A stretch of 39,996 bases of DNA. Origin: CBFDCQ01 sp965603355 (GTDB lineage Bacteria; Hydrogenedentota; CAZGCA01; CBFDCQ01). A program made the position numbers and the translations under genes. The notes beneath the pieces were generated by a model. That model saw nothing but the letters and a program-made list of their open reading frames with translations, had not been told where the DNA came from and searched no databases. Positions 23,489-32,665 of the stretch are shown here, in pieces (positions within the stretch are counted from its first letter, which is position 1; each line of letters opens with the position of its first letter). Where the stretch lies: assembly GCA_965603355.1 (NCBI GenBank), contig CBFDCQ010000025.1, forward strand, positions 1 through 39,996. The letters are read 5' to 3'.

Positions 23489-24487
23489 ATGGCAACGAAC
23501 GGATTCCAGGAGGAGAATTCAAACCTGCGGTGGGCTTGGAACCAGTACAGCCACGAGCAACTGGATTCATACCTGGTGTCCGGCGTTGAAGATCCACGAA
23601 TAAACTGTCAGAGCATACTCACGCGTGCCCTGATAGCTGACACGCTCTGGCCGGATGAGTTCACCGACCTGATCGATGCCGAACTACGGTTTGGAGCCGT
23701 GCTCACATGGCTCCTCAATCAACTCGAGAACGGTGCAGACAGATACGATCTCGTCGACTCTGTTGCCGACAGCCGTGGCGGGTCATGTCCACAGATGATC
23801 CGTGAGACACACCAATGGTTGCGGTCAGACGGGTGTCCCGTGCCGGACTATATATCGCTGGCTCTTGAACGCCCAGATCCTGACAAACCCGGTCAATTGC
23901 TGCACGATGCCGCGTTGGATACGTTTTCCAGCCTTTGGCGAAACACCCTTGCAGGGCGGCACGCTGAACGTATCAGTATCCTGGAACCCGCGTGCGGTTC
24001 GGCGAATGATTACAGGTTCATCGATCGACACGGGCTGTCCAAGTATGTTGATTACACCGGGCTCGACATTTCTCCCAGAAACGTTGAAAACGCCAGGGGG
24101 CGGTTTCCCGACACAGACTTCCTTGTCGCCAGCATCCTGGATTCCGGCATCTCCGACGAATCATTTGATTACCTGTTTGTCCATGACCTTTTCGAGCATC
24201 TGTCACTCGATGCCCTCAATCAAGCCTTGACCGAGGTGATGAGAATTGTGCGGCGCGAGGCATGGTTACACTTCTTCAATGCAGGAGATGGTGAGGAACA
24301 CCTGATCCGGCCCGTTGACAGATATCACTGGAATCTCCTGAGTGTGAGACGCATTTCTGAGACCCTCGAAGAACTGGGGGCTGATCTTGAAGTGATCCCG
24401 ATTTCGGATCTCGTAAGCGAGAAGTTTCATTTTGATGGCTATTACAATCAGGAATCTGTTACCATACTGGCGAAGAAACCACGCTGA
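23489..24487 (+). CDS. Class I SAM-dependent methyltransferase, substrate unknown
   Basis: 332 residues. The C-terminal half is a Rossmann methyltransferase: motif I ILEPACGSANDYRFI, motif II YTGLDISPRNVENARGRFP, then DFLVASILDSGISDESFDYL, the acidic FVHDLFEHLSLDAL and RREAWLHFFNAGD. The N-terminal 150 residues (NLRWAWNQYSHEQLDSYL onwards) are not a family I recognise. Methyltransferases of this kind are often linked to glycan or lipid modification, but nothing nearby fixes the substrate. No strong ribosome site; possibly coupled to the small upstream frame. Confidence 0.82.
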   Translation: MATNGFQEENSNLRWAWNQYSHEQLDSYLVSGVEDPRINCQSILTRALIADTLWPDEFTDLIDAELRFGAVLTWLLNQLENGADRYDLVDSVADSRGGSCPQMIRETHQWLRSDGCPVPDYISLALERPDPDKPGQLLHDAALDTFSSLWRNTLAGRHAERISILEPACGSANDYRFIDRHGLSKYVDYTGLDISPRNVENARGRFPDTDFLVASILDSGISDESFDYLFVHDLFEHLSLDALNQALTEVMRIVRREAWLHFFNAGDGEEHLIRPVDRYHWNLLSVRRISETLEELGADLEVIPISDLVSEKFHFDGYYNQESVTILAKKPR

Positions 24488-24515
24488 CACAACACAACAG
24501 AATGGGGAGAACATT

Positions 24516-27500
24516 ATGATGAAGAAGCTGCTGTGGGTTTTTGCTGTGTGTGTTTTGATTTCAGGTTTTGCAGGTGCTGAAGATGGAGGTAATCCAACTG
24601 TTCAGGCGCCTGCAATGCAGTGGCACAAGGGATACGGTACCGACGGTGGCGACCATGCTCATTTCGTCATGCAGACAAGTGACGGCGGGTACATTATGAC
24701 AGGAGAATCCAGTTCTCGTAACGAGCAGAGGATTCTGGTTGTGAAAACCGATTCTAACGGAGACAAGCAGTGGCAACGAGCACTTGGCGGCGACGGTGAA
24801 GACTTGGGGAACTATATATGTGAGACCGCGGATGGGGATTTCGTTGTTGCCGGAGCAATTGACAAGAACAGGGCGCTCGTAAAACTGAGCGCTGCAGGAA
24901 ACACCCTCTGGGAAAAGACGTATCCGGGCAGCGGCAGAGACGCCATCGAGGGCATTGACCTGACCGGCGACGGCGGAATCATTTGCACCGGCTACCTGAA
25001 CGGGGAAGAAGGCACCAGCTTTATTATTCATGACGGCCAGGCCTTTCTGATGAAGACCGATGCCGACGGAAACGTCGAATGGCAGAAAGATCTCTCCCCG
25101 GCCGCGTCGCAGGGCTTCAAGCTTCGGGAAGTAGATGACGGCTACGCGATATCCGGTGTGTCCCCGAAGGGCGATGGCAATTTCTGTCTGATCAAGACCG
25201 ACAAGTCGGGAGATATCCAGTGGCACAGGGAATACGGAGGGGACAAACAGGAGGATCTCTACGACTTCGACGTGGCATCCGATGGCGGGTACGTCCTGGC
25301 GGGCCATAAAATCATCTATGGCAAAGTCAGCGAAAACACGGACGTCTTCGACTTCTGGCTCGTAAAGGTCGACAGCCAGGGGAACCTCGAATGGGACAAG
25401 ACCTTTGGCCAGCCCCGGGGTTACGATCCCAGGTATACACGCGACGAATGCTATGGAGTCAGGCAGACCCCTGACGGCGGCTACATCATGTGCGGCGGTA
25501 ACGGCGACGAAACGCAGTCTTTCTCCGAAACCGGCTCGCCCTATGGCCCGTCCGATATCTGGCAGGTCTATCTGGTCAAGACGGATGCCAGGGGGAACCT
25601 GCTGTGGGAAAGCTGCTACGGCAGTACGGAGGCCCATGATGCCGGTGAATACCTCGGCCTGACCAGTGACGGCGGATATATCATCGCTGTCGACGCCGAC
25701 GACGCCGGCGCTGATACTTACAGGTCCAATAACTTCGGATTCATGAAAATTGCGCCCGACACATCCTCAGCCAAAGCTCCACCCCCTGCAATGGAGTGGC
25801 ATTACGGTCTGGGAACCGACACTGAAGAAAAATGCCAACATGTTATGCAGACCAGCGATGGCGGCTATCTCGTTGTGGGAGCGACAGATGAAGCAGCGGG
25901 GCGTGCCAGTGATATGCTTATTGTCAAGGCCGATGCTGATGGAGATGAGCAGTGGCAGAAAATCATTGGAACACCTAATCAACATGACTGGGCAAACATT
26001 TCAGCTGAAGTGGCAGATGGTTACATTGTTGCAGGAGCATTGTCTGACTCAGGTGACCAGGAAAGAGGCATTGTAAAACTCGATTTCGATGGGAATATAG
26101 TCTCGGGATGGCCAAAGACTTACCATGCTGACGGAGTCGATGCTATTCGGGGCATTGATATAACCGGCGATGGTTCCATTGTCGCCACCGGTTACGTCGG
26201 CGGCGCGGAGCATGGCTATCTGTTTATATGTAGTTCAGGAAAAGGCTCGATAATGAAGACCGACGCTGATGGAAGCTTACAGTGGGACAAAATCCTGCCC
26301 TCTACGATGCATGGTATGCGGGTACAGGAAGTGGCCGGAGGGTTTGCAATCGGCGGTAATCAATGGCTGGATTCGGAGGGGCGCAACCACCAGGATGTGG
26401 TTCTCGTGCTGACGGACAGTGACGGCGACGAGACTTATCACAGCTATTACGGAGGCGACGGCGACGACCAGGTTTTTGATTTTGCTGTGACTACTGACGG
26501 CGGTTATGTTTTTGGCGGGCACTCAAGGTCACCCTCTTACGGAACGGTCAACTGGGACTTTTATCTGTTGAAAGTCGGCAGTGACAAAAAAGAACAGTGG
26601 CACAGGACCTTCGGCCAGCCCAGAGGTTATGATGCCAAATACATTCATGACGAAGCCTATGGTGTTCAGCAGACTCCGGACGGCGGCTTCATTATCGGCG
26701 GCGGTTCCGGGGACGAATTCTCGTACTCCGAGTCCGGCCATCCTACCGGCCCATCGGATGAATGGAAAGCTTATCTGGTTAAAACAGACGCCGATGGAAA
26801 TGTTCAATGGGAAGGTCTCTACCCGCCTACCAGTGAAGGTAACAATGCAGCTGAACACGTCAACTTGACCGGCGATGGCGGCTATATAGTCTGTACAGAT
26901 TCTGATACCGCGCCGGGCCCTCCACCGAACAACTTCGGCCTCATGAAAATCGCGCCGGACACATCCGCAGCCGAGACCCCAGCGCCTGCAATGCAGTGGC
27001 ATAAAGGGCACGGCACCGATGGAGGCGACCATGTTCACTACGGCCTTCAGACCAGCGATGGCGGCTATATTATGACAGGACAGGCGTCGGAAGGAAGAAG
27101 AGGTTCCGATATGCTTGTTGTAAAGACCGATGCCACGGGCGACTTGGAGTGGCAAAAGCTGATTGGTGAAAGCGGGCAGGCGGACTACGGTACTTCTGTA
27201 ACCGAAGCTGCAGACGGTTTTATCGCAGCAGGAGCGTTGAGTTCAGGAGGCACCCAGGAAAGAGCCCTGTTGAAATTTGATGCAAAAGGGGACATAGTCT
27301 GGCAAAAGACCTATCCCGCCGCAGGAAACGGTTCCATCCGGGGCATTGACATAACCGCCGATGGAGGAATTGTTGCCACAGGATACGTTGGCAGTGGTCA
27401 AAGAGGCTATCAATTCATATCAGATGACGGAGAGGGTTCCATACTGAAAACGGATGCGGATGGGAACCTGCAGTGGGAGAGGACTCTACCTGCCGCTCCT

Positions 27501-28154
27501 CACGGCATGAGGGTGGAAGAAGTCGCGGGGGGGTATGCAATCGGTGCGAACATATGGGTAGAGGAAGATGGTAAGAATAACCAGCAAGTATGCCTCATAC
27601 TGACGGACAGACAGGGAAATCAAGAATTCAGCAGGACTTACGGAGGCGACGGCAACGACCAGGTTTTTGATTTCGCTGTGACCACCGACGGCGGCTATAT
27701 CTTTGCCGGACATACCCGCTCATACGGCGTAGCTAACTGGGACTTTCTGCTCCTGAAGGTCGGCAGCGATAGAAAAGAGCAATGGCATAAGGCCTTCGGC
27801 CAGCCCAGGGGATACGATGCCAGATACATTCACGACGAAAGCTATGGTGTGAAACAGACGCCCGATGGCGGATATGTTGTTACCGGGGGCACCGGAGATG
27901 AATATCGCTATTCTGCTTCCGGGCATCCTTTTGGCCCGTCGGATCTTTGGCTTGCTTACGTGGTTAGAACGGACGGTGACGGCAACTTGCTCTGGGAAGG
28001 GCTTTACGGCGACCTCGAAGGTAACAATGCCGGTGAGTACATCAACCTGACCAGCGACGGCGGGTACGTGGTCTTTACCGACTCAGATACCGCCGGTTCT
28101 ATGGGCTCCAACAACTTCGGCCTCATGAAAATCGCGCCGGACGCAGCCAAATAG
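24516..28154 (+). CDS. Secreted repeat protein of three 7-repeat (propeller-like) modules
   Basis: 1212 residues with signal peptide MMKKLLWVFAVCVLISGFAG. The rest is three tandem modules of about 390-400 residues starting at 24606, 25782 and 26982, each opening with PAMQWHKG-like and closing with NNFGFMKIAPD-like words. Each module holds seven blade-like repeats with a [T/S]-x-DGGY-[I/V]-x-x-G core followed by K-T-D-x-x-G-x-x-x-W, for example QTSDGGYIMTG and VTTDGGYVFGG. Seven such repeats per module suggests a seven-bladed beta-propeller, three in a row. The D-x-D-G turns might bind calcium. ATG 24516 follows GGGGAG. Function unknown; adhesion or binding is conceivable. Confidence 0.85.
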   Translation: MMKKLLWVFAVCVLISGFAGAEDGGNPTVQAPAMQWHKGYGTDGGDHAHFVMQTSDGGYIMTGESSSRNEQRILVVKTDSNGDKQWQRALGGDGEDLGNYICETADGDFVVAGAIDKNRALVKLSAAGNTLWEKTYPGSGRDAIEGIDLTGDGGIICTGYLNGEEGTSFIIHDGQAFLMKTDADGNVEWQKDLSPAASQGFKLREVDDGYAISGVSPKGDGNFCLIKTDKSGDIQWHREYGGDKQEDLYDFDVASDGGYVLAGHKIIYGKVSENTDVFDFWLVKVDSQGNLEWDKTFGQPRGYDPRYTRDECYGVRQTPDGGYIMCGGNGDETQSFSETGSPYGPSDIWQVYLVKTDARGNLLWESCYGSTEAHDAGEYLGLTSDGGYIIAVDADDAGADTYRSNNFGFMKIAPDTSSAKAPPPAMEWHYGLGTDTEEKCQHVMQTSDGGYLVVGATDEAAGRASDMLIVKADADGDEQWQKIIGTPNQHDWANISAEVADGYIVAGALSDSGDQERGIVKLDFDGNIVSGWPKTYHADGVDAIRGIDITGDGSIVATGYVGGAEHGYLFICSSGKGSIMKTDADGSLQWDKILPSTMHGMRVQEVAGGFAIGGNQWLDSEGRNHQDVVLVLTDSDGDETYHSYYGGDGDDQVFDFAVTTDGGYVFGGHSRSPSYGTVNWDFYLLKVGSDKKEQWHRTFGQPRGYDAKYIHDEAYGVQQTPDGGFIIGGGSGDEFSYSESGHPTGPSDEWKAYLVKTDADGNVQWEGLYPPTSEGNNAAEHVNLTGDGGYIVCTDSDTAPGPPPNNFGLMKIAPDTSAAETPAPAMQWHKGHGTDGGDHVHYGLQTSDGGYIMTGQASEGRRGSDMLVVKTDATGDLEWQKLIGESGQADYGTSVTEAADGFIAAGALSSGGTQERALLKFDAKGDIVWQKTYPAAGNGSIRGIDITADGGIVATGYVGSGQRGYQFISDDGEGSILKTDADGNLQWERTLPAAPHGMRVEEVAGGYAIGANIWVEEDGKNNQQVCLILTDRQGNQEFSRTYGGDGNDQVFDFAVTTDGGYIFAGHTRSYGVANWDFLLLKVGSDRKEQWHKAFGQPRGYDARYIHDESYGVKQTPDGGYVVTGGTGDEYRYSASGHPFGPSDLWLAYVVRTDGDGNLLWEGLYGDLEGNNAGEYINLTSDGGYVVFTDSDTAGSMGSNNFGLMKIAPDAAK

Positions 28155-28162
28155 GCAACAGA

Positions 28163-28311
28163 GGGGCTGTTGACAGATCCACCACGGACGACCGGACGTC
28201 ATTCTGAGCAAAGCGAAGAATCTCGATTCTCCACGGTTTTTCACACACCAGATCCTTCGTCCGCCGCGGCGGACTCAGGATGACACCTAAATGCACTTTT
28301 TCAACAGCCCC
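28163..28311. mobile_element. MITE-like element with nested inverted repeats
   Basis: Outer terminal inverted repeats GGGGCTGTTGA (28163-28173) and TCAACAGCCCC (28301-28311) match perfectly. Nested inside are GTCATTCTGAG (28198-28208) and CTCAGGATGAC (28274-28284), matching 10 of 11, plus a central GC palindrome TCCGCCGCGGCGGA (28260-28273). No open frame inside. Elements with the 'CATTCTGAGC-AAAGCGAAGAATC' word are common in environmental bacterial genomes; mobility depends on an external transposase. Confidence 0.7.
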
Positions 28312-28378
28312 ACAGATACCCATTTTGTGATATGATTTGACTTGGTTCTCCGATGCGTGAGATAAGGGGGATTTCCAG

Positions 28379-28786
28379 TTGCGGGGATCATGGGTCGGGG
28401 TATTATTCCCGAGAATAACGGACATCCACTCAGCAAGAAGGACAGCGCTACACGGATTCTGGGCCGCTGTATTTATCGCCACTATAATGCTGATTGCGGT
28501 ATTGTACCTCCTCATATCACGGAGAGAACCCAGGTTCTTGGCAGTAATGTTAGTTATGGATGTACTCTATTGGATTACCGCAGCCGGAATAGTGAGTATG
28601 TCTCGGGCGGCTTTCGTATTTGGGCTGTTTCTCTTGATCGTACCAAGTGTTTTGAACCCCATAATTCTGCGCCAGGCGCCCAAACTGACGCTCATTGTTT
28701 TCTTCTACCTGTTGGCGTTCATAAACTCGATTCGCGGCACGTTTGCATTCCATGAGTATATGGGTCGTAACGATGCGCGACACTAG
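28379..28786 (+). CDS. Hypothetical membrane protein
   Basis: 135 residues with about four hydrophobic stretches: AAVFIATIMLIAVLYLLI (29-46), FLAVMLVMDVLYWITAAGIV (53-72), AAFVFGLFLLIVPSVL (76-91) and LTLIVFFYLLAFINSI (103-118). The start is a TTG 28379 with GGGGG about 8 bases before it; the next ATG would remove a hydrophobic segment. No family recognised. A frame overlapping it in another register is a shadow. Confidence 0.65.
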   Translation: MRGSWVGVLFPRITDIHSARRTALHGFWAAVFIATIMLIAVLYLLISRREPRFLAVMLVMDVLYWITAAGIVSMSRAAFVFGLFLLIVPSVLNPIILRQAPKLTLIVFFYLLAFINSIRGTFAFHEYMGRNDARH

Positions 28787-28870
28787 AGTGTACTTTTGAT
28801 GATTATTCAGGCACACGACAGCTCGTTGCGCCCCTCGCGCCGTCGAATTGGCATTTGGGAGGCCGACACC

Positions 28871-29359
28871 ATGAAAAGAACGATCTTTGCCCTTATCTTG
28901 GTCACAGCCGCCGGTTGTTACAATGAAAAGGTCGCAGTCAGGAGCTATATAGATGAAGCAATTGGTCTGACCGAGACATTCCTCTACTCTGGCGTGACAC
29001 TTGGAACGACAATCGGCCCCTGGCTTAACGGGGAACCAGTGAATATCGGCGAAGTCAAAAGAGCATATGAGAGCTTCAGCCAGGGGATAAAAAACGCCAG
29101 TACTAGAATAAGGGAAATGCGATGCCCCAATAACAAATTAGCCCTAGCGCTCCAAAAGGAATTATTTGCTTATTTAGACTTTGAAGAAGAGTTTGCTGGT
29201 GAGCTCAGTATTGTGTGCGATACTATTGAGAATAACAATCCCGCCGATCCCCGAACGATCCAGGTAACATTGTCACGGGTACAAGCTCTGATGGCAAGAG
29301 AGTCAGCGCTTCGAGACAGACTTAATACCTTGGCAGGTAGAGCCGGCAACCAATGGTAA
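28871..29359 (+). CDS. Hypothetical lipoprotein
   Basis: 162 residues. MKRTIFALILVTAAGCYNEK is a lipoprotein signal with a good lipobox (TAAGC; lipidated Cys16). The mature part is mostly helical and charged (EVKRAYESFSQGIKNASTR, ELFAYLDFEEEFAGEL), ending VQALMARESALRDRLNTL. No family recognised. ATG 28871 is preceded by GGGAGG. A frame starting at 28796 is upstream read-through without function. Confidence 0.78.
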   Translation: MKRTIFALILVTAAGCYNEKVAVRSYIDEAIGLTETFLYSGVTLGTTIGPWLNGEPVNIGEVKRAYESFSQGIKNASTRIREMRCPNNKLALALQKELFAYLDFEEEFAGELSIVCDTIENNNPADPRTIQVTLSRVQALMARESALRDRLNTLAGRAGNQW

Positions 29360-29374
29360 GGTAACAAGTAACAA

Positions 29375-29429
29375 GTGGGGCATGGCACCGATAATGAAGG
29401 TCCAACATGTCATGCAGACCAGCGACGGC
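29375..29429 (+). pseudogene. Remnant of the start of a second propeller-repeat gene
   Basis: GGGCATGGCACCGATAATGA onward repeats the opening of a module of the gene at 24516. CCAACATGT-ATGCAGACCAGCGA matches 25829-25855 apart from isolated C/T changes and reads Q-H-V-M-Q-T-S-D-G in one frame, with a frameshift before it relative to G-T-D-N-E. It stops at the end of the amidase gene. Confidence 0.75.
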
Positions 29430-29430
29430 A

Positions 29431-31137
29431 TCATGCGTCCAGGGGCGGGCGCTTGAGATGATAATCGGTGACATCCTGAAACGCTTTGGCCACACGCAGA
29501 ACGGCCGCATCCTTGTACAATCCGCCTAAGAACCCGATGCTGGTGGGCTCGCCGTCGTCGGTGAAACCGTTCGGCACCGACACGAGAGGATGGCCTGTGA
29601 GATTGTCCAATGCAAGGCTGGCCTCTGTCGGGGTGATATGTACGTCCACCTTTTGCAGTGCTTCTTCCGTGGCTTGCATCAGGAGTGTCCGTGCGCGATT
29701 GGCCTGAATGTATTCGACGGCGGGGATCAGGCGTGCCTTGCGAAATGAGTTTGGCCAACCCCATTCATCCTGGCTGACGAGAAGGTCGTCGCGTCCGCTG
29801 ATTGTCAGCTCGTCGAACGCGGCGGCCGCCTCGGCCATAAGTATGGTGTCCATAGCGTCGACGGGGAAATCCGGCAGTTCCACAGGGATCGGATCTACTC
29901 CCAGTGCGCGCAAAGTCTCGAGGCTTCCGGCGTCATGCTCGCTCTCCTCGAACGCGTCCTTCAGGTATCCTATGCGGAGGCTGCTGAGCGGCTGGTCGGG
30001 ATCCCAGTTGAACGGCATGTCCACCGTCGTCTGGTCCTTTTCGTCGGCTCCATGTATTGCATTGAGGACGATTGCGCAGTCCTCGGCGCTTCGGCACATG
30101 GGACCCAGTTTGTCCATGCTCCAGCACAGCGCCATGGCCCCATACCGGCTCACGCGCCCGTAGGTGGGGCGGAAACCCGTTATGCCGCAACGGGTCGCCG
30201 GCGAGACGATCGAACCTCTGGTCTCCGAACCGATGGCGAAGCCCACCAGACCCGCGGCAACCGCCGCCGCAGGTCCCGCCGACGAGCCTTGCGATCCGCG
30301 TTTGGGATTCCATGGGCTGTTTGTCCTGCCCCCAAACCATTCGTCTCCCATCGCAAGGGCCCCCAGAGTCAACTTGGCCACCAGCACCGCACCGGCTTCT
30401 TCGAGCCGCACCACGACGGTGGCGTCTTCCTCGAACTGCTGCGTGCGGAACGGCATGGCACCCCACGTCGTGGGGTGGTCTTTGGTCGCCAACAGATCTT
30501 TAGCGCCCCAGGGGATGCCGTGCAGCGGCCCTCGATATTTCCCCGCAGCGATTTCGGCGTCGGCCCGTCGCGCTTGTTTCAGTGCGGTATCCTCCGTGAG
30601 CGTGACGACACAGTTCAACACCGGGTTGTAGCGGTTGAGGCGCCTCAGGTAGAGCCGGGTAAGTTCAAGCGAGGTGATTTTCCGTGCCTTCAGCACGCGC
30701 GAAAGATCGAGCACGTTCCAGAAGGCGAGCTCGTCGCGATTGGGGGGAATCTCACGCGCAGCTCCCCGGCTGATCTTGAACGGATTCTCTTCCCGGTCGA
30801 AAGTCATCCCGGGTAGGACGGGATCGAAGCGCAAGGCGGGCGGGACACTATTGGGGATGTTGAGCGCGCGAATCTGACCGTACATTTCGATTTGCTCGTT
30901 CAGCTCGCTCGTCATCAACTTGCGCTCTTCGTCGGTAAAGGAAACGCCGGCGGCCCACTCGGCGTCCCGAATCATCTCAACCGTGACGCCGTTTTCCTCG
31001 CTCGCGGCGTAGCGGGACCACAGCGTGCCGGCAAAGAGAGTGGAAGCCGCGCCGATGCCGGAGAAGTACTGGAAAAAGCGGCGTCGGTCGATAGGTTTTG
31101 TTCGGGAGTTCTTCTTTGGATCGCGCGAACCTGCCAT
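29431..31137 (-). CDS. Tat-exported amidase (amidase-signature family)
   Basis: 568 residues. The N-terminus has a twin-arginine signal (DRRRFFQYFSGIGAASTLFA), so the enzyme is probably exported folded. Amidase-signature catalytic parts are present: Lys213 in HGIPWGAKDLLA, the Gly/Ser-rich GSQGSSAGPAAAVAAGLVG, and GSETRGSIVSPATRCG with the nucleophile serine. It hydrolyses an amide bond; substrate unknown. Start ATG 31137 has AAAGGA 7 bases upstream. No gatB or gatC is near, so it is not the glutamyl-tRNA amidotransferase. It is oriented against its neighbours and sits between remnants of another gene. Confidence 0.92.
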   Translation of the reverse strand: MAGSRDPKKNSRTKPIDRRRFFQYFSGIGAASTLFAGTLWSRYAASEENGVTVEMIRDAEWAAGVSFTDEERKLMTSELNEQIEMYGQIRALNIPNSVPPALRFDPVLPGMTFDREENPFKISRGAAREIPPNRDELAFWNVLDLSRVLKARKITSLELTRLYLRRLNRYNPVLNCVVTLTEDTALKQARRADAEIAAGKYRGPLHGIPWGAKDLLATKDHPTTWGAMPFRTQQFEEDATVVVRLEEAGAVLVAKLTLGALAMGDEWFGGRTNSPWNPKRGSQGSSAGPAAAVAAGLVGFAIGSETRGSIVSPATRCGITGFRPTYGRVSRYGAMALCWSMDKLGPMCRSAEDCAIVLNAIHGADEKDQTTVDMPFNWDPDQPLSSLRIGYLKDAFEESEHDAGSLETLRALGVDPIPVELPDFPVDAMDTILMAEAAAAFDELTISGRDDLLVSQDEWGWPNSFRKARLIPAVEYIQANRARTLLMQATEEALQKVDVHITPTEASLALDNLTGHPLVSVPNGFTDDGEPTSIGFLGGLYKDAAVLRVAKAFQDVTDYHLKRPPLDA

Positions 31138-31255
31138 GAGTCAATCCTTTCCTCTCCTGTGAGCGTAGCGCCGAAGCACGTGATTGCAGAGAACTACATC
31201 AAACTGCAGAAATGGTGACATACTTTGGGCTGCAGCTGCAAGCGAAAAAGGAAAC

Positions 31256-31292
31256 GGATGCCCTGAAAATAGCGCCGGACACAGGCAAATCC
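31256..31292 (+). pseudogene. Remnant of the end of the second propeller-repeat gene
   Basis: TGAAAATAGCGCCGGACACA (31264-31283) matches TGAAAATCGCGCCGGACACA at the module ends of the gene at 24516 (for example 26944-26963) with one mismatch; it reads L-K-I-A-P-D-T, like the F-M-K-I-A-P-D-T module end. Together with 29375-29429 it frames the amidase gene. Confidence 0.65.
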
Positions 31293-31375
31293 AGGATAGA
31301 GGGCCCAGCTATCCAAGCACGAGTTGTTTATGTTAAGCTAAGGGGGGAATTCTCTTAAGGGAAAGGGGCGACACG

Positions 31376-32617
31376 ATGAAATCGAGACTGATGGTGCTGT
31401 GTGCGTTGTTACTGGTCGCGGGATTGACGACGGCATCCGCTGAAGGTCCGGTCGTACCCAGGGAGCGAACGCCTCTGTGGAACGGCAAGGACTTCACCGG
31501 TTGGAAATTGTTCCTGGACGACCCGGACGCGGATGCGAAGACCGTCTGGTCCGTGAAGGACGAAGTTGTGCGGTGCGAGGGCGAACCGGCCGGGTACATG
31601 CGTACCGAGACCGATTACGGCAACTACAGGCTGCACGTCGAGTGGCGGTGGCCGGAAGGCGCGGGCAACAGCGGCGTACTGCTCCACATGAGCGGCGAAG
31701 ACAAGGTCTGGCCGAAGAGTATCGAGGCACAGTTGTACTCGGAGAATGCCGGCGACTTCTGGCTTATCGACGGTACCGTCATAAAGGATCGCGACGGCAA
31801 GCCTAATGAGGAGCGCCGTGTCCCCAAGAAGAAGGAAAGCTCGGAGAACCCTCTCGGCGAGTGGAACATGTACGATATCGTATGCAAAGGCAAGACCATA
31901 CGCGTCTTCGTCAACGGGATGCTGCAAAACGAAGCTGCCGAGACATCTGTAACCTCCGGCAAGATATGCCTGCAAAGCGAGGGTAAACCGATCGAGTTCC
32001 GCAACGTATACATCGATCCGCTGCCTGAACCGGTTCATCTGAAGAACAAGACGCCGCTATGGAACGGCAAGGATTTCTCGGGCTGGAAGCTTGTCCTCGA
32101 AGACCCGGAGGTGGATGTAAAGACCGTCTGGTCCGTGAAGGACGGCGTGATCCACTGCACCGGCGTGCCGAACGGTTATATGCGCACCGAAAAGGACTAT
32201 GCCGACTACAAGCTGCACGTCGAATGGCGCTGGGCGGCTGAGCCGAGCAACAGCGGCGTGTTGCTCCACGCGACCGGCCCGGACAAGGTCTGGCCCAGAT
32301 GCGTCGAGGCTCAGTTGGCGGCGGGCAACGCGGGCGACTTGATCCTCATGGATTGGGCCGATGTCAAGGAGCGCGCCGGAAGTCGCCGCGGCTTCTTCGG
32401 GCGTGTCGCGAAGAGGGAGGATAGCTCCGAGAAAGCTCCCGGCGAGTGGAACGCGTACGATATCATCTGCAAGGGCGATACAATCCGGCTATACGTCAAC
32501 GGGGTGCTGCAAAACGAGGCCACCGAATCCACGGAGACCGCCGGCAAGATTTGCCTCCAAAGCGAAGGGAATGCCATCGAGTTCCGCAACGTATATATTG
32601 AACCGTTGGAGCAGTGA
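31376..32617 (+). CDS. Secreted protein with two tandem DUF1080 domains
   Basis: 413 residues. Signal peptide MKSRLMVLCALLLVAGLTTA. Domain 1 about 30-215 (TPLWNGKDFTGWKLFLDDP to KPIEFRNVYIDPL) and domain 2 about 220-410 (TPLWNGKDFSGWKLVLEDP to NAIEFRNVYIEPL) are close copies, including GNSGVLLHMSG / SNSGVLLHATG. The two halves are also similar in DNA, suggesting an internal duplication. DUF1080 is linked to glycan and 3-keto-sugar hydrolysis; here the exact activity is not known. SD: AAGGGAAAGGGG before ATG 31376. Confidence 0.9.
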   Translation: MKSRLMVLCALLLVAGLTTASAEGPVVPRERTPLWNGKDFTGWKLFLDDPDADAKTVWSVKDEVVRCEGEPAGYMRTETDYGNYRLHVEWRWPEGAGNSGVLLHMSGEDKVWPKSIEAQLYSENAGDFWLIDGTVIKDRDGKPNEERRVPKKKESSENPLGEWNMYDIVCKGKTIRVFVNGMLQNEAAETSVTSGKICLQSEGKPIEFRNVYIDPLPEPVHLKNKTPLWNGKDFSGWKLVLEDPEVDVKTVWSVKDGVIHCTGVPNGYMRTEKDYADYKLHVEWRWAAEPSNSGVLLHATGPDKVWPRCVEAQLAAGNAGDLILMDWADVKERAGSRRGFFGRVAKREDSSEKAPGEWNAYDIICKGDTIRLYVNGVLQNEATESTETAGKICLQSEGNAIEFRNVYIEPLEQ

Positions 32618-32665
32618 GGACAGCGAAGCAATCAGGGACAGCGGTACTCATTTGGAGGGCGTATT

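Noticed and set aside
24486..24497. CACAACACAAC as partner box of the cassette starting at GTTGTGTG 19623
   Set aside because: The word lies without any following attC arm or stem; likely chance.
24561..25637. 358-codon minus-strand frame inside the propeller-repeat gene
   Set aside because: Shadow of the repeat codons; no start signal or family likeness.
30164..30816. Plus-strand frames opposite the amidase
   Set aside because: Overlap a well-supported amidase on the minus strand and have no motif.
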